DNA of 64,000 bases, taken from positions 806,001 to 870,000 of the forward strand of contig NZ_VRSV01000002.1 in assembly GCF_008017415.1 (NCBI RefSeq), given 5' to 3'. The stretch's first letter is position 1, and every line of letters starts with the position of its first letter. The DNA is from Microbacterium hatanonis (GTDB lineage: Bacteria; Actinomycetota; Actinomycetes; Actinomycetales; Microbacteriaceae). Shown here one piece after another: positions 35,704 through 45,900 of the stretch. Made by a program: the position numbers and the translations under genes. The notes beneath the pieces are model-generated. The model saw only the letters and a list, made by a program, of their open reading frames with translations. It was not told where the DNA came from and did not search any database.

Positions 35704-36752
35704 GCGAGCAGATGTCCCCCACCGGGTTGCGAAGCGCCCCTCCCGAGACCGCGGCGACGCCCGTGGACTCTCCTCAGCCCGCATGGCGTCGCGCCCTCTC
35801 CGGACCCGTCGGCCGCAACCTCGGTCTCGTCGTCGCGCTCCTGGTGATCGTGATCGTCGGAGCCATCACCGCGCCGACGAGCTTCATGTCCGTCGACAAC
35901 ATCCTGGTCATCCTCCGGCAGGCGTCGATCTTCGGCGTCGTGAGCATCGGTATGACGCTGGTCATCATCGCCGGCGGCATCGACCTCTCGGTCGGATCGG
36001 TTCTCGGACTGGCCTCGGTCGTGGCCACCCTCGCCGCGGTGCAGGACCTCGCCGACAACCTCCACTGGGTCTTCATCGTGATCATCGCCCTCGCGGTCGG
36101 TCTCGGCGCGGGCCTGATCAACGGCATCGTCATCGCCTACGGCAACGTCGTGGCGTTCATGGCGACCCTCGCCATGCTGGTCGGCGCCCGCGGTCTGGCA
36201 GAGATCCTCGCCGACCGTCGCACCCTCATCGTCAGCGATCGCGGATTCATCAGCTTCATGAACGCCGACTTCCTCGGCGTCGACGTGCTCATCTGGATCT
36301 TCGTGCTGGTCGCGGCGCTCGGGTGGATCCTCCTCAACCGCACCACGTTCGGTCGCCGTACGGTCGCCATCGGCGGCAACCGCGAGGCCGCGCGCCTGGC
36401 TGGTATCAATGTGCGCCGTCACACGATGTGGCTCTACGCCCTGTCGGGCCTGTGCGCCGGCATCGGTGCCGTGATGATCCTCGGCCGCACGACCGCCGGA
36501 AGCTCGACCAACGGCACGCTCCTCGAACTCGACGCGATCGCGGCGGTCGTCGTCGGCGGCACGCTGCTCGTCGGTGGACGCGGAACGATCACGGGCACGG
36601 TCTTCGGCGTCCTCATCTTCTCGACGCTGACGAACGTGTTCGTGCAGAACAACCTGTCGTCGTCGGTGCAGGCGGTGGCGAAGGGCGTCATCATCGTGGT
36701 CGCGGTGCTCCTGCAGCAGCGCTTCGCGCGGCCGTCCGGAAAATCGAGCTGA
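35700..36752 (+). CDS. CUT2-type sugar ABC transporter permease
   Basis: A 350-residue RbsC-like permease with about ten membrane segments. Typical motifs are MTLVIIAGGIDLSVGSVLGL near residue 85, FGRRTVAIGGNREAARLAGI near 220 and VVVGGTLLVGGRGTITGT near 285. It begins with a hydrophilic tail of 35 residues. The GTG overlaps the ATPase stop and a hairpin follows the gene. Confidence 0.92.
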   Translation: MSEQMSPTGLRSAPPETAATPVDSPQPAWRRALSGPVGRNLGLVVALLVIVIVGAITAPTSFMSVDNILVILRQASIFGVVSIGMTLVIIAGGIDLSVGSVLGLASVVATLAAVQDLADNLHWVFIVIIALAVGLGAGLINGIVIAYGNVVAFMATLAMLVGARGLAEILADRRTLIVSDRGFISFMNADFLGVDVLIWIFVLVAALGWILLNRTTFGRRTVAIGGNREAARLAGINVRRHTMWLYALSGLCAGIGAVMILGRTTAGSSTNGTLLELDAIAAVVVGGTLLVGGRGTITGTVFGVLIFSTLTNVFVQNNLSSSVQAVAKGVIIVVAVLLQQRFARPSGKSS

Positions 36753-36764
36753 GGCGAACATGTA

Positions 36765-36800
36765 TCGACGGCGGCCATGCTTCTGCGTGGCCGCCGTCGA
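36765..36800 (+). terminator. Terminator after the sugar importer operon
   Basis: TCGACGGCGGCCA and TGGCCGCCGTCGA pair perfectly over 13 bases around a 10-base loop, directly after the permease. Confidence 0.75.
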
Positions 36801-36841
36801 CTTAACGGCTCACCGATAGCATCTAGTGATCTACTGAGGGC

Positions 36842-38038
36842 GTGGCAAGAATGACAACGGACTCGACACAGTCTGTGACAGGCGTGAGCCAGCTCTTCCA
36901 GCTGCTCCGCGACGGGGTTCCCCGCACGCGCGCCGAGCTCGCGAAATCGACCGGGCTCGCGCGCTCCACGGTCGCGGTGCGCGTGGACGAACTCATGCGC
37001 ATGGGCCTGATCACCCCCGTCGCCGACGGTGTCTCCACCGGCGGACGCCCGCCCTCGCAGTTCGCCATCAACCCCGCGGCCAAGGTCGTCGTGGCCGCCG
37101 ACATCGGCGCGTCCCACGCGACCGTCGCCATCACCGATCTCACGGGTCAGGTGCTCGACGAGCACTCCGAGGAGCTCGACGTCGCGCTCGGCCCCGAGCC
37201 CGTGCTCACCTGGCTCATCCAGAGCGCCACCGCTCTGCTCACCGCATCCGGCCGTACCGTCGGCGACGTCGCCGCGATCGGCATCGGCGTGCCCGGCCCC
37301 GTCGAGCACTCCACCGGCCAGCCGGTGAACCCCCCGATCATGCCCGGCTGGGACCGCTTCGACATCCCCGGCTGGATCCAGCAGCACCTGCCGATGCCCG
37401 TGCCCGTGCTCGTCGACAACGACGTGAACATCATGGCTCTCGGCGAACGCGCCGTCGCCTGGCCCGGCGTCGACCACATCATGTTCGTGAAGGTCTCCAC
37501 CGGAATCGGCACCGGCATCATCTCGGGCGGCGAGTTGCAGCGCGGCGCGCAGGGCATCGCCGGCGACATCGGACACGTCCAGGTCGCCCGCGGCGCGAAC
37601 GTGCCCTGCCAGTGCGGAAACCGCGGGTGCCTCGAGGCGCTGGCCTCCGGTCCCGCGATCGCCCGGGCGCTCCGCGAGCAGGGCATCGATGCGCACACCG
37701 GCAGCGACGTCGTCGACCTCGTCAAGCGCGGCAACATCGACGCCATCCAGGCGGTGCGCCAGGCCGGACGCGACATCGGCGAGGTGCTCACGACCTGCGT
37801 CAGCCTGATGAACCCCTCGATCATCGCGATCGGCGGATCCATGGCGCGGGTGGGGGAGCATCTCATCGCCGGCGTCCGGGAAGTCGTCTACACGCGTTCC
37901 ACCCCGCTGGCCACCGAGTACCTCTCGATCGTGCAGTCGATCGCCGCCGATCGAGCCGCCGTCCTCGGCGCCAGCATGCTCGCGGTCGAGCACGCGCTCT
38001 CGCCGGAAGCCCTCAGCAGCGGCTTCATCGCGTCCTGA
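36842..38038 (+). CDS. ROK-family transcriptional regulator
   Basis: A 398-residue protein: N-terminal winged helix (about residues 12-75, with RAELAKSTGLARSTVAVRV), then a ROK domain with the ATP-site DIGAS and the zinc motif CQCGNRGCLEAL near residue 257. Such regulators respond to sugars. It is preceded by a terminator, so it has its own promoter, with TAGCAT at about 36819. GTG at 36842 is used; ATG at 36851, after GAGGG, is a good alternative. It likely controls the flanking sugar locus. Confidence 0.88.
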   Translation: MARMTTDSTQSVTGVSQLFQLLRDGVPRTRAELAKSTGLARSTVAVRVDELMRMGLITPVADGVSTGGRPPSQFAINPAAKVVVAADIGASHATVAITDLTGQVLDEHSEELDVALGPEPVLTWLIQSATALLTASGRTVGDVAAIGIGVPGPVEHSTGQPVNPPIMPGWDRFDIPGWIQQHLPMPVPVLVDNDVNIMALGERAVAWPGVDHIMFVKVSTGIGTGIISGGELQRGAQGIAGDIGHVQVARGANVPCQCGNRGCLEALASGPAIARALREQGIDAHTGSDVVDLVKRGNIDAIQAVRQAGRDIGEVLTTCVSLMNPSIIAIGGSMARVGEHLIAGVREVVYTRSTPLATEYLSIVQSIAADRAAVLGASMLAVEHALSPEALSSGFIAS

Positions 38039-38055
38039 GGCCCCGGCGCCGCATC

Positions 38056-38087
38056 CCGCGGATCTTCCTCTTGGGAGGAGATCGCGG
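38056..38087 (+). terminator. Terminator after the ROK gene
   Basis: CCGCG-ATCT-CCTC and GAGG-AGATCGCGG arms pair with small bulges, 18 bases after the ROK stop. Confidence 0.55.
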
Positions 38088-38202
38088 TGTCTGAGCAGCG
38101 CCTCGGCGAATCCGATCCTCGGAAGCGGGATGTCCCCTCCGAGGCGCACGGGCCCGGGGAACGGCTGTGCTCGCGCGTGGGGACGGCGGGCCGTACATGG
38201 TG

Positions 38203-38241
38203 CACCTGCGGCGCGGAGTGTCCCTCCCCGCGCCGCAGGTG
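38203..38241. terminator. Strong hairpin before the DUF916 gene
   Basis: CACCTGCGGCGCGG pairs perfectly with CCGCGCCGCAGGTG. It lies 17 bases beyond the stop of the leftward DUF916 gene and probably terminates it; the interval 38088-38202 shows nothing else recognisable. Confidence 0.75.
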
Positions 38242-38257
38242 TGTCTGGTGGGCCCGC

Positions 38258-39400
38258 TCAGGGCGAGCCGGGCGTCGCGCCGCTGCCGGCGGGCACGGGG
38301 GCCGTGGCGTCGGTCGGCTCGGACGTGGCGAGGTCGGCCTTCGCCGCCGCGACGGCGTCGTCGATCGCACGCTGGTGCTGGGCCTTGGCGCGCTTGTGCG
38401 CCCGGATCCGCCAGAAGACCAGAGCGGCGATGACCAGGACGATCGCGAGCACCGTCCACGGGACGGCCGCGGTGGCCGCCGATCCGTTCGAGACGAGCGG
38501 CTCGGGCAGCACGGCGTCGGTGGTGATGCCGGGGGAGACGACCGTCGACGTCGCGGTGACGTCCGCGGTGAGCAGCGCGAGCGGAGGCACCGAGGCCAGT
38601 TCGACGGTGCGCTCGATGGAGCTGCGGGGGAGGAGGTCGGGGACCTCCTCGACGGCCGTGACCGGGGCCCACCCGAAGGGGCCGGCGACCGACACGTCCA
38701 CGTCGGGTGAGAGGCGCGTGTTGCCGTCGTTGACGAGCGTGTAGGTGACCGTTGCCGCCCCGCCCTCGATGGGGTTCGCGGTGCCGTGGTAGTCGACGGA
38801 GACGTTCGTCACGGAGAGGGCGGGCGCGAGGTCGCCGAGGACGCGGAGATGGATGCGGGAGCCGAGGCGCCGCTCGGTGATCGTGCCGTCGTCGCCCGTG
38901 ACGAGCATGGAGGCGACGACGCCTGCGGCGTAGTCGCCCGGAGAGGCTTCGGCGGGAACCGCCACGGTGAAGGGGATCTCGACCGTCTGTCCGCTGGCCA
39001 GGGTCAGCTCGGGGACGTCGATGTCGACCCAGCTGCCGAGTTCCGTGGAGGGCTCGCCGCCGGCGAGGATGTCGAGGGTTCCGTCGGCGGTGAGGAATCC
39101 GTCGGCCGCGTAGATGCCGAGGTCGATCGGATCGACGCTGCGGTTCGTCACGATGAGGGCGTCGCCGACGGTGCCGCCCGGGGCGAGCTCGTAGGCGAAG
39201 TTGGGGCGGCCGGTGCCCTGAGCGGTGTCGGCCGGGCGGACGCTCCACGACACGGTCGTCTCGTACGAGGGGTCGGCGGTGGTCTGTGCGAAGGAGGCGG
39301 CGCCGGGGGCGGTCAGGGCCAGGAGGAGGCCGAAGACGACCGCGAGGAAGCCGCGGTGCCGACGAGGAAGAGGGGAGGGGGACAGGATCGCCTGGGACAT
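38258..39400 (-). CDS. DUF916/WxL-interacting-type membrane-anchored surface protein
   Basis: A 380-residue exported protein. A signal peptide (about residues 1-39, ending ASFAQ) is followed by an Ig-like DUF916 (WxL protein peptidoglycan-binding) domain to about residue 170, a second beta-rich domain to about 300, one membrane helix (residues 313-332) and a basic, alanine-rich cytoplasmic tail. In Firmicutes such proteins partner with WxL proteins at the cell wall. The neighbouring gene upstream encodes a WxL-like domain, so the pair may form a surface complex. Confidence 0.78.
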   Translation of the reverse strand: MSQAILSPSPLPRRHRGFLAVVFGLLLALTAPGAASFAQTTADPSYETTVSWSVRPADTAQGTGRPNFAYELAPGGTVGDALIVTNRSVDPIDLGIYAADGFLTADGTLDILAGGEPSTELGSWVDIDVPELTLASGQTVEIPFTVAVPAEASPGDYAAGVVASMLVTGDDGTITERRLGSRIHLRVLGDLAPALSVTNVSVDYHGTANPIEGGAATVTYTLVNDGNTRLSPDVDVSVAGPFGWAPVTAVEEVPDLLPRSSIERTVELASVPPLALLTADVTATSTVVSPGITTDAVLPEPLVSNGSAATAAVPWTVLAIVLVIAALVFWRIRAHKRAKAQHQRAIDDAVAAAKADLATSEPTDATAPVPAGSGATPGSP

Positions 39401-39429
39401 GGCGGGGGCTCGCTTTCGGGAAAAGGGAT

Positions 39430-39470
39430 CCCGCCCCGGCCGGCGACTCGACGTCGCCGACCGGAGCGGG
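39430..39470 (-). terminator. Terminator after the beta-helix surface protein gene
   Basis: A GC-rich hairpin (CCCGCCCCGGCCGGCGAC and its near-complement) with a TCGAC loop lies between the beta-helix gene and the DUF916 gene. Confidence 0.65.
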
Positions 39471-39478
39471 AGGGGTGA

Positions 39479-40747
39479 TCAGCCGAGGACAGTCAGCGTG
39501 ACCGTTGCGGTGTAGGTGCCGCGGGGGGTGTCGAGCGGAAGCTTCAGCTCGAGGTCGGCGCCGACGAGCGACGAGCCACGGGTGTGGCCTGCGTCCGCCT
39601 GTGCCAGCGTGCGTGCCACGGAGAGTCCGTCGCCGCTGTCGAAGCCCGAGGGGACGGCGGGGCCGGCGACGGCTCCACCCTCGGATTCGAGCACCTCGGG
39701 CGTCCAGCCGAGGTACTTGCTCGAGACCGCCGCGCCGCCCGCGGTGAAGTCCGAGACCTGCGCGGTGATCGACCACGCCGGGTTGTCACGACGCGTGTCC
39801 TGGATGCGGATCGGAACGATCTCGCCATCGGCGAAGTAGTGGTCCAGACGCTCCTCGGCCACACCGAGGTCGACCAGGTTGGACGTGCCCTCGAGCGACC
39901 AGGTCAGCTCTCCGTCGCCCTGCTCGGGGACGGTGACCGCGATCGACTGGTCGCCGTCGGCCTGCCCGGGCGCCTCGCCCGTGTAGTCGCCGGTGACCGA
40001 GCCGGTGAGGACGCCGGTGCCGAAGGCCGCTGCGGGGGTGTTGCCGTCGAGGGCGATCCCGCCGTACACCGTCGTCGACGCGACCCGGAGGTTCGCGGTG
40101 TTGCCGGTGAGCGAGAGGCCGCCTCCGATGGTGTTGCCGAACGAGTCGGCCACGCCGTCGGCGTCGGCGCCGATGAGCACGTCGCGCGAGCTGCCGCTCA
40201 CCGAGACACCGCCCTTGACGATGGCGCCGTAGACCGAGACGCCGTAGTCGGAGCCGTCGATCGAGACGTCGCCGTCCACCGAGGTGCGCAGGAGGTCGAC
40301 GTACGTGGCCGCCAGGGTGTTCAGCGAACCGGCGACGGTGCTGTCGGTGACCTCGACATCGATGCCGCCGGCTTCGACCGACCCGCCGACCGCGAGGTCG
40401 TTGAGGTAGAGGAAGCCGCCGCGGGTGTCGGCCGAGTAGGCGACGATGTCGCCGGCGACGCTGGTGCCGTCGATCGACACGCCGTAGGCGTCGGTGGCGA
40501 TGACGTCGCCGGTCACGGTGACCGATGTGGCGTCGAGCCAGCCGTCGGCCTCGACGATGATGTCGCCCTCGACGGTGCCGCCGCCGATGATGCAGTCGAC
40601 GCCGGCCGGGACGGTCAGGGTGCCCGTGACGGTCTGGCTGCCCAGGTCGCCGGAGCAGGTCAGGTCGGCCGCGTAGGCGGGGACCGCGACGACGCTGCCT
40701 CCGACGACCAGGAGCGCGACAGCAGTCGCCTTTGCAATGTTCTTCAT
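39479..40747 (-). CDS. Secreted beta-helix protein with WxL-like C-terminal domain
   Basis: A 422-residue secreted protein. After a signal peptide (to AYA, residue 26) come many short valine/glycine/aspartate-rich repeats such as VTGDVIATDAYGVSIDGT and VAGDIVAYSADTRGG, which predict a right-handed beta-helix or polymer-forming fold (about residues 30-265). The C-terminal 150 residues, with AWSITAQVSDF, LVGADLELKL and TYTATVTLTVLG, resemble a WxL cell-wall-binding domain but lack the actual W-x-L tripeptides. It probably coats the cell surface together with the DUF916 protein. No enzymatic motif is seen. Confidence 0.72.
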   Translation of the reverse strand: MKNIAKATAVALLVVGGSVVAVPAYAADLTCSGDLGSQTVTGTLTVPAGVDCIIGGGTVEGDIIVEADGWLDATSVTVTGDVIATDAYGVSIDGTSVAGDIVAYSADTRGGFLYLNDLAVGGSVEAGGIDVEVTDSTVAGSLNTLAATYVDLLRTSVDGDVSIDGSDYGVSVYGAIVKGGVSVSGSSRDVLIGADADGVADSFGNTIGGGLSLTGNTANLRVASTTVYGGIALDGNTPAAAFGTGVLTGSVTGDYTGEAPGQADGDQSIAVTVPEQGDGELTWSLEGTSNLVDLGVAEERLDHYFADGEIVPIRIQDTRRDNPAWSITAQVSDFTAGGAAVSSKYLGWTPEVLESEGGAVAGPAVPSGFDSGDGLSVARTLAQADAGHTRGSSLVGADLELKLPLDTPRGTYTATVTLTVLG

Positions 40748-40765
40748 GAAGGTTTCCTTGATCTT

Positions 40766-41773
40766 TCAGCCGCGCAGCGCGGCGATGGCGTCGTAACTGC
40801 GGTCGGCATTCGCAAGCGAGTTGCCGCCCGGATTCACTGGAACGGTGGAGGCGTTGTCCTGCTCGAAGAGCCCGTAACGCTGCCCGCGGTCGCTCAACTG
40901 CGAGAGGAACGCGGTGTAGTCGATGTTTCCCGCACCGAACTCGACGATGTCGTAGCCGTTGGAGCTCGCCGGGTTGAGCTTTCCGTCCTTGAGGTGCACG
41001 AGGGGGAATCGGCGGGGGGCGCGCTTGATGTAGTCGATCGGCTCGAAGCCGGGGAACAGGTGCTTTCCCACGTGGGCCCAGTAGATGTCCATCTCGAAGA
41101 AGACCGTCTCGGGGTTGAACTCGTCCCACAGCAGGTCGTAGATGCGCTCCTGGGTATCGGAGGTGATCGCGAACTCGCCCTGATGGTTGTGGATGTAGAG
41201 CTTGATCCCCTGCGCCTTGGCCTTCTCGCCCATGGCGTTCCAGGTCTGGGCGGCCGCGCGCCAGTCGGTCGAGAGCACGCCACGGGCGATCCCGCCGCCC
41301 TGGCCGAGGTGCGGCATCCCGAGGATGTTCGCGATCTCCAGCTGCTGGTCGATGTTGCCCGGGTTCAGCGTGGCGTGCGATCCGACGGCGCGGAGCCCGT
41401 TGTCATCGAGCAGCTGGCGGATCTCCGCCGGCGTGATGGCGCCGATCTGCCCCTGCGTGTAGCCGGCGAACTCGACTTCCGAATAGCCGATGTTGGCGAG
41501 CTCTTCGAAGACCGCGCGGAAGCCCAGCGAGCTGACCTTGTCGCGGATCGTGAAGAGCTGGATGCCGATGCGGTTGACGGGGACGAGGCGCTTGCCGCCG
41601 CTGACGGTGGGAAGCGCGGCCTTGGTTCCGAAGGCGGATGCTGCGGAGGCAGCCGGGGCTGCCGCAGCGCCGACGCCGACGGCGACGGATGACGCCGCCA
41701 GCGCCTTCAGTAGCGTCCGACGGCTCATCGGCTGGGCCGATACCGTCGGATGCGCGTGGTCGTGGTGACTCAT
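40766..41773 (-). CDS. Tat-exported sugar isomerase/epimerase-like protein, copy 1
   Basis: A 335-residue AP_endonuc_2/xylose-isomerase-like TIM barrel with a twin-arginine signal (MSRRTLLKALAAS at residues 16-28, Ala-rich core, ASA cleavage site). Putative metal ligands are in IHNHQGEF, FFEMDIYWAHVGK, LVHLKDGK and LFEQDNA. Export by Tat implies folding with a metal in the cytosol. Homologues act on keto-sugars as isomerases or lyases. It lies 86 bp from a close tandem copy. Confidence 0.85.
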   Translation of the reverse strand: MSHHDHAHPTVSAQPMSRRTLLKALAASSVAVGVGAAAAPAASAASAFGTKAALPTVSGGKRLVPVNRIGIQLFTIRDKVSSLGFRAVFEELANIGYSEVEFAGYTQGQIGAITPAEIRQLLDDNGLRAVGSHATLNPGNIDQQLEIANILGMPHLGQGGGIARGVLSTDWRAAAQTWNAMGEKAKAQGIKLYIHNHQGEFAITSDTQERIYDLLWDEFNPETVFFEMDIYWAHVGKHLFPGFEPIDYIKRAPRRFPLVHLKDGKLNPASSNGYDIVEFGAGNIDYTAFLSQLSDRGQRYGLFEQDNASTVPVNPGGNSLANADRSYDAIAALRG

Positions 41774-41859
41774 GACTCTCCTTTGAGGTGGGCGCCCCGC
41801 CGACGGGTTCGGCCGGGCCTGGTGAAGGGGGAACGTCTCCGGTGCTGCGAGGCGCGGTC

Positions 41860-42879
41860 TCAACCGCGCAGCGCGGCGATCTTGTCGTAGCTGCGGTCGG
41901 CGTTCGCGAGCGAGTTGCCCGGGTTGACCGGGACGGTCGAGGCGTTGTCCTGCTCGAAGACGCCGTAGCGCTGGCCGCGGTCGCGGAGCACCGAGAGGAA
42001 CGCCGTGTAGTCGATGTTGCCGGCGCCGAACTCGACGATGTCGTAGCCGTTGGTGTTGGCGGTGTTCGTCTTGCCGTCCTTGAGGTGGAGGATCGGGAAA
42101 CGACGCGGATCGCGCTTGATGTAGTCGATCGGCTCGACGCCCGGGTAGAGGTACTTGCCGACGTGCGCCCAGTAGACGTCCATCTCGAAGAACACGAGGT
42201 CGGGGTCGAAGCCGTCCCAGAGCAGGTCGTAGACGCGCTCGTTCGTGTCGGTCGTGAAGTTCCACTCCTGGGAGTGGTTGTGCGCGTAGAGCTTGATGCC
42301 GGCGGCCTTCGCCTTGGCGCCCATCGCGTTCCACGCTGCGATCGCGGTGGTCCACTGCTCCTTCGGGAGCGGTCCGCCGTAGCCTCCGGCGATGGGTCCG
42401 CCCTGGCCGAGGTGCGGCATCCCGAGCACATTCGCGATCTCGAGCTGCGCGTCGATGTTGCCCGCGTTCAGGTTGACGTGAGCACCGACGGCGCGCAGAC
42501 CGTTGTCGTCGAGCAGCTGACGGATCTGAGCCGGGGTGATGGCGCCGATCTGCCCCTGCGTGTAGCCGGCGAACTCGACCTCGGAGTAGCCGATGTTGGC
42601 GAGCTCTTCGAAGACCGCGCGGAAGCCCAGCGAGCTGACCTTGTCGCGGATCGTGTAGAGCTGGATGCCGATGCGGTTGACGGGGACGAGGCGCTTGCCG
42701 GCCGTGACGGTCGGGAGGGCGGCCTTGGTGCCGAAGGCGGATGCTGCGGAGGCGGCCGGGGCTGCCGCGGCGCCGATGCCGACGGCGACCGACGATGCCG
42801 CCAGCGCCTTCAGCAGGGTCCGACGGCTCATCGGCTGCGCCGACACCGTCGGGTGCGCGTGATCGTGGTGGTGACTCAT
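41860..42879 (-). CDS. Tat-exported sugar isomerase/epimerase-like protein, copy 2
   Basis: A 339-residue protein, nearly identical in layout and signal peptide to copy 1; the first 110 residues differ at only a few positions. Divergence concentrates around residues 140-190, near the active-site entrance (GQGGPIAGGYGGPLPKEQW against GQGGGIARGVLSTDW), suggesting a different specificity. Metal-site motifs are AHNHSQEW, FEMDVYWAHVGK and FEQDNA. GGAGAG lies just upstream of the ATG. Confidence 0.85.
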   Translation of the reverse strand: MSHHHDHAHPTVSAQPMSRRTLLKALAASSVAVGIGAAAAPAASAASAFGTKAALPTVTAGKRLVPVNRIGIQLYTIRDKVSSLGFRAVFEELANIGYSEVEFAGYTQGQIGAITPAQIRQLLDDNGLRAVGAHVNLNAGNIDAQLEIANVLGMPHLGQGGPIAGGYGGPLPKEQWTTAIAAWNAMGAKAKAAGIKLYAHNHSQEWNFTTDTNERVYDLLWDGFDPDLVFFEMDVYWAHVGKYLYPGVEPIDYIKRDPRRFPILHLKDGKTNTANTNGYDIVEFGAGNIDYTAFLSVLRDRGQRYGVFEQDNASTVPVNPGNSLANADRSYDKIAALRG

Positions 42880-42929
42880 GACTCTCCTTCGAGGTGGGTC
42901 CGCCCGGGGGGCCCGGGGGCGGCCGGGGT

Positions 42930-42963
42930 GGTGAGGGGCCGCACCGGAGTGCGACCCCTCACC
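42930..42963 (-). terminator. Terminator after the secreted GSDH-like gene
   Basis: GGTGAGGGG-CGCAC and GTGCG-CCCCTCACC arms form a near-perfect hairpin six bases beyond the stop of the 1170-residue protein gene. Confidence 0.7.
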
Positions 42964-42969
42964 GAGCTG

Positions 42970-45900
42970 CTACTTCTGGACGGTCAGGCTGGCCGTCGCC
43001 GTGCTCTTGGCGACGCCGGTCGAACCGTCGTACGCCGCCTGCACCTGGTAGGTGCCGACCGTGCTGAGCTTCGGCAGCGTCACGGCGACGTCGCCTTCCG
43101 CGTTCAGCGTGCCGCTGACCGTTGCGACGACCGCACCGTTGCGACGGACCGTGACCGTGGCGGTTCCCGACGGGGCGATGCCCGTCGAAGACTCCACGGA
43201 GATGGTCGCGGTCGCAGCCACTGCCGGCTTCACCGGGTTCGGTGCGACGACGACCTCGGTCGTCGAGCGTGCCTGCGACACGATGAGGCGGCCCGTTCCC
43301 GCGGAGGTCTTGAAGACCTCGTCGGCCCCGTAGGTGGCACGCAGGGTGTGCGTACCGACCGGGAGGTCCTGCGGGAGCGTGATGGTCGCCTTGCCCTCGG
43401 CATCGAGCGTTCCGCGCCCGACCTCGGTCGTGCCCACGGAGAGCACGACCTCGCCGGTCGGCACGCCGCCCTCGCCCGTGACCGCCACGACGACGTCGCC
43501 AGGGGCGCCGTAGGTGGCGCGCGGCGAACCGAGCGTGACCAGCGTGCGGCTGTCGACCGTCGGCTCGTTCGGAGCGTCGAGATCGATCGTGAACGACACC
43601 GAGCCCACCTGCGACACGTTGCCGCCGGCGTCGGTCGCCCGGTAGCGGAGGTCGTAGACACCGTTCGTCGAGAACGTCGCAGCGTACTGCTGGTTCGCGG
43701 TGAGGGTGGTCCACGTCGCCCCGTTGTCGCGCGAGTACTGCACGCTCTGGAGCGCACCGTTGTCGACCGGCTGGAGCGCGAAGCGCACCGGCACGTTGTA
43801 GACGCCGCCGACGCCGGCAGGAGCTGCCGGAGCGAGGGTGTGCGTCACCGTGGGAGGTGTCACGTCGCCTACGCCATTGCCGACCATCTTGATGGAGTCG
43901 ACCGCGAGCTCGTCGGCCGAGGTGACGAACAGTGCGCCCGTCCCCTCAGGAGCGTCGAACGTGATCGAGACGTCCTGCCAGCCGGAGCCGCCGGGGATGG
44001 TCGCGGTCGCGAACGGAGCCGCGTCGGCGGCGCCCCAGCGCAGCTGGACCTGTCCGCCGCCGTTGGCGCGGACGACCGCTCCGTCGATGCCCGAGAAGTT
44101 CACGGGATCGTACTTGAGGAAGTCGCCGGCACCGAGGCCACGGATGGCGTTGCCGCCCGAGGCCGCCGAATCGGCGTAGTTGACGACACCCTGGCGCTGG
44201 ATGGCGTGCTCGGCCTCCTGCGTCTTCGGGTTCAGGCGGATCGTGGCTTCACCCGTCGCCGGCGGCAGGCCGTTCGCGCCCTTGTCGGTGTAGGTGATCA
44301 CGACGGCGCCGTAGAGGAGCGCGCCGGGCCCGTGCTCGGGCGAGTTCGGGTCGGTGCGGAACGAGCCGGTGCAGCCGGTTCCCGAAACCTCGGGGTGGGC
44401 GTGCTCGTCGTGGCCGAGACCGTAGGTCCAGGCGACCTTGGTGCAGTCGGTGGCGGTGCCGTCCTCAGCATCCGTCGTCGTGACCTTGAACGGGACCGCC
44501 TGGCCCCAGTCGAAGAACGCACCGTTGCCGGGGAACTCGACCTGGATCTCCGGCGCCTGGTTGCCGACGGAGATCGTCTGCGACGTGAGGCTGAACTTGC
44601 CCTGCGGGTCGGAGACGCGCAGACGAGCGGTGTAGTTCGCGATGGTGGTGTAGGTGTACGACGTGGTCACGCCGGTGGCGTCGAACGTGCCGTCACCGTC
44701 GAAGTCCCACTCGTAGGTGAGCGCTCCGCCCTCGGGATCGGTGGATCCCGAAGCGTCGAACTGCACGGTCAGCGGAGCCGTCGACGAGGAACGCGGGGTC
44801 GCCGTGTACCGCGCCTGGGGCGACTTGTTGCCCGCGACGTAGTCGATGCGGTACAGGCCCGCGTCGGGGTTCGCGCGGAAGAATCCGTCGCCGTAGTCGA
44901 GCACGTACATCGAGCCGTCGGGCCCGATCTCCATGTCCATGGGGTTGTCGTGACCGGTCTGGCCGTTCGCCGCAGCGGCGGCGTTCGGGAAGAAGTCCTC
45001 GATCGCGGTGACGTCGAAGGAGTCCCAGTCGACCGTGAACGCGGCGATGTAGTCCTGCGAGAACTCGCCCATGAAGGCCTTGCCGTCCCAGTGCTGGGGG
45101 AGCTTGGTCGTCGAGGGGTTGGACTCGTCGTAGTGGTAGACCGGTCCGCCCATGGGGCCCTGGCCGGAGCCGGTGCCGAAGTTGACCAGCTCGTCCCACG
45201 GCTGGTCACCGGGGTTGTCGCCGTAGTAGAGCGTCGCTGCGCGTGCGGCGGGGAGCTCGGTCAGGCCGGTGTTCCAACGCGATTCGTTGACCAGGTTCTC
45301 GGGGTCGAAGAAGGCGCCGGGCGTCGCCGTGGCGAAGTCCCAGTCGTTGTACGCGAAGTTGTCGGCGTGCACGTAGGGCCAGCCGGCGTTGTGCGGATCG
45401 TCGAGGCTGACGACGTTCCACTCGACGAAGCCCATCGGGCCGCGACCCGCGGTGGCGGCGACGGCCTTGGTGGCGTCGGGGCCGTAGTCGCCCCAGCTGA
45501 GGGAGTTCGTCTCGGGGTCGACCTCGATGCGGAAGGGGTTGCGCACACCCATCACGAAGATCTCCGGGCGGGTGAGCTCGGTGCCGGGGGCGAAGAGGTT
45601 GCCCTCGGGGATCGTGTACGAGCCGTCCTGCTCGACGTGGATGCGCAGGATCTTGCCGCGCAGGTCGTTGGTGTTACCCGCGCCACGACGGGAGTCGAAT
45701 CCCGGGTTCATGCCGGGAGCGTCGTTGTTCGGCGCGAATCCGTTGGCACCCGGGGTGCTCGCCGGTGTGTTGTCACCGGTGGAGAGGTAGAGGTTGCCGT
45801 CGGCGTCGAAGTCGATGTCCGCTCCGACGTGGCAGCACTGACCGCGCTGAACCTCGACGTCGAGGATGGTCTGCTCGCTCGCGAGGTCGAGGCTCGAGCC

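Noticed and set aside
38088..38202. Short frame with GTG start and strong GGAGGAG before 38087
   Set aside because: The plus-strand frame from 38087 (207 codons) runs antisense into the DUF916 gene, has arginine-rich shadow composition and crosses the strong hairpin at 38203.
39584..41692. A 702-codon plus-strand frame
   Set aside because: Antisense shadow of the beta-helix and isomerase genes with no recognisable domain.
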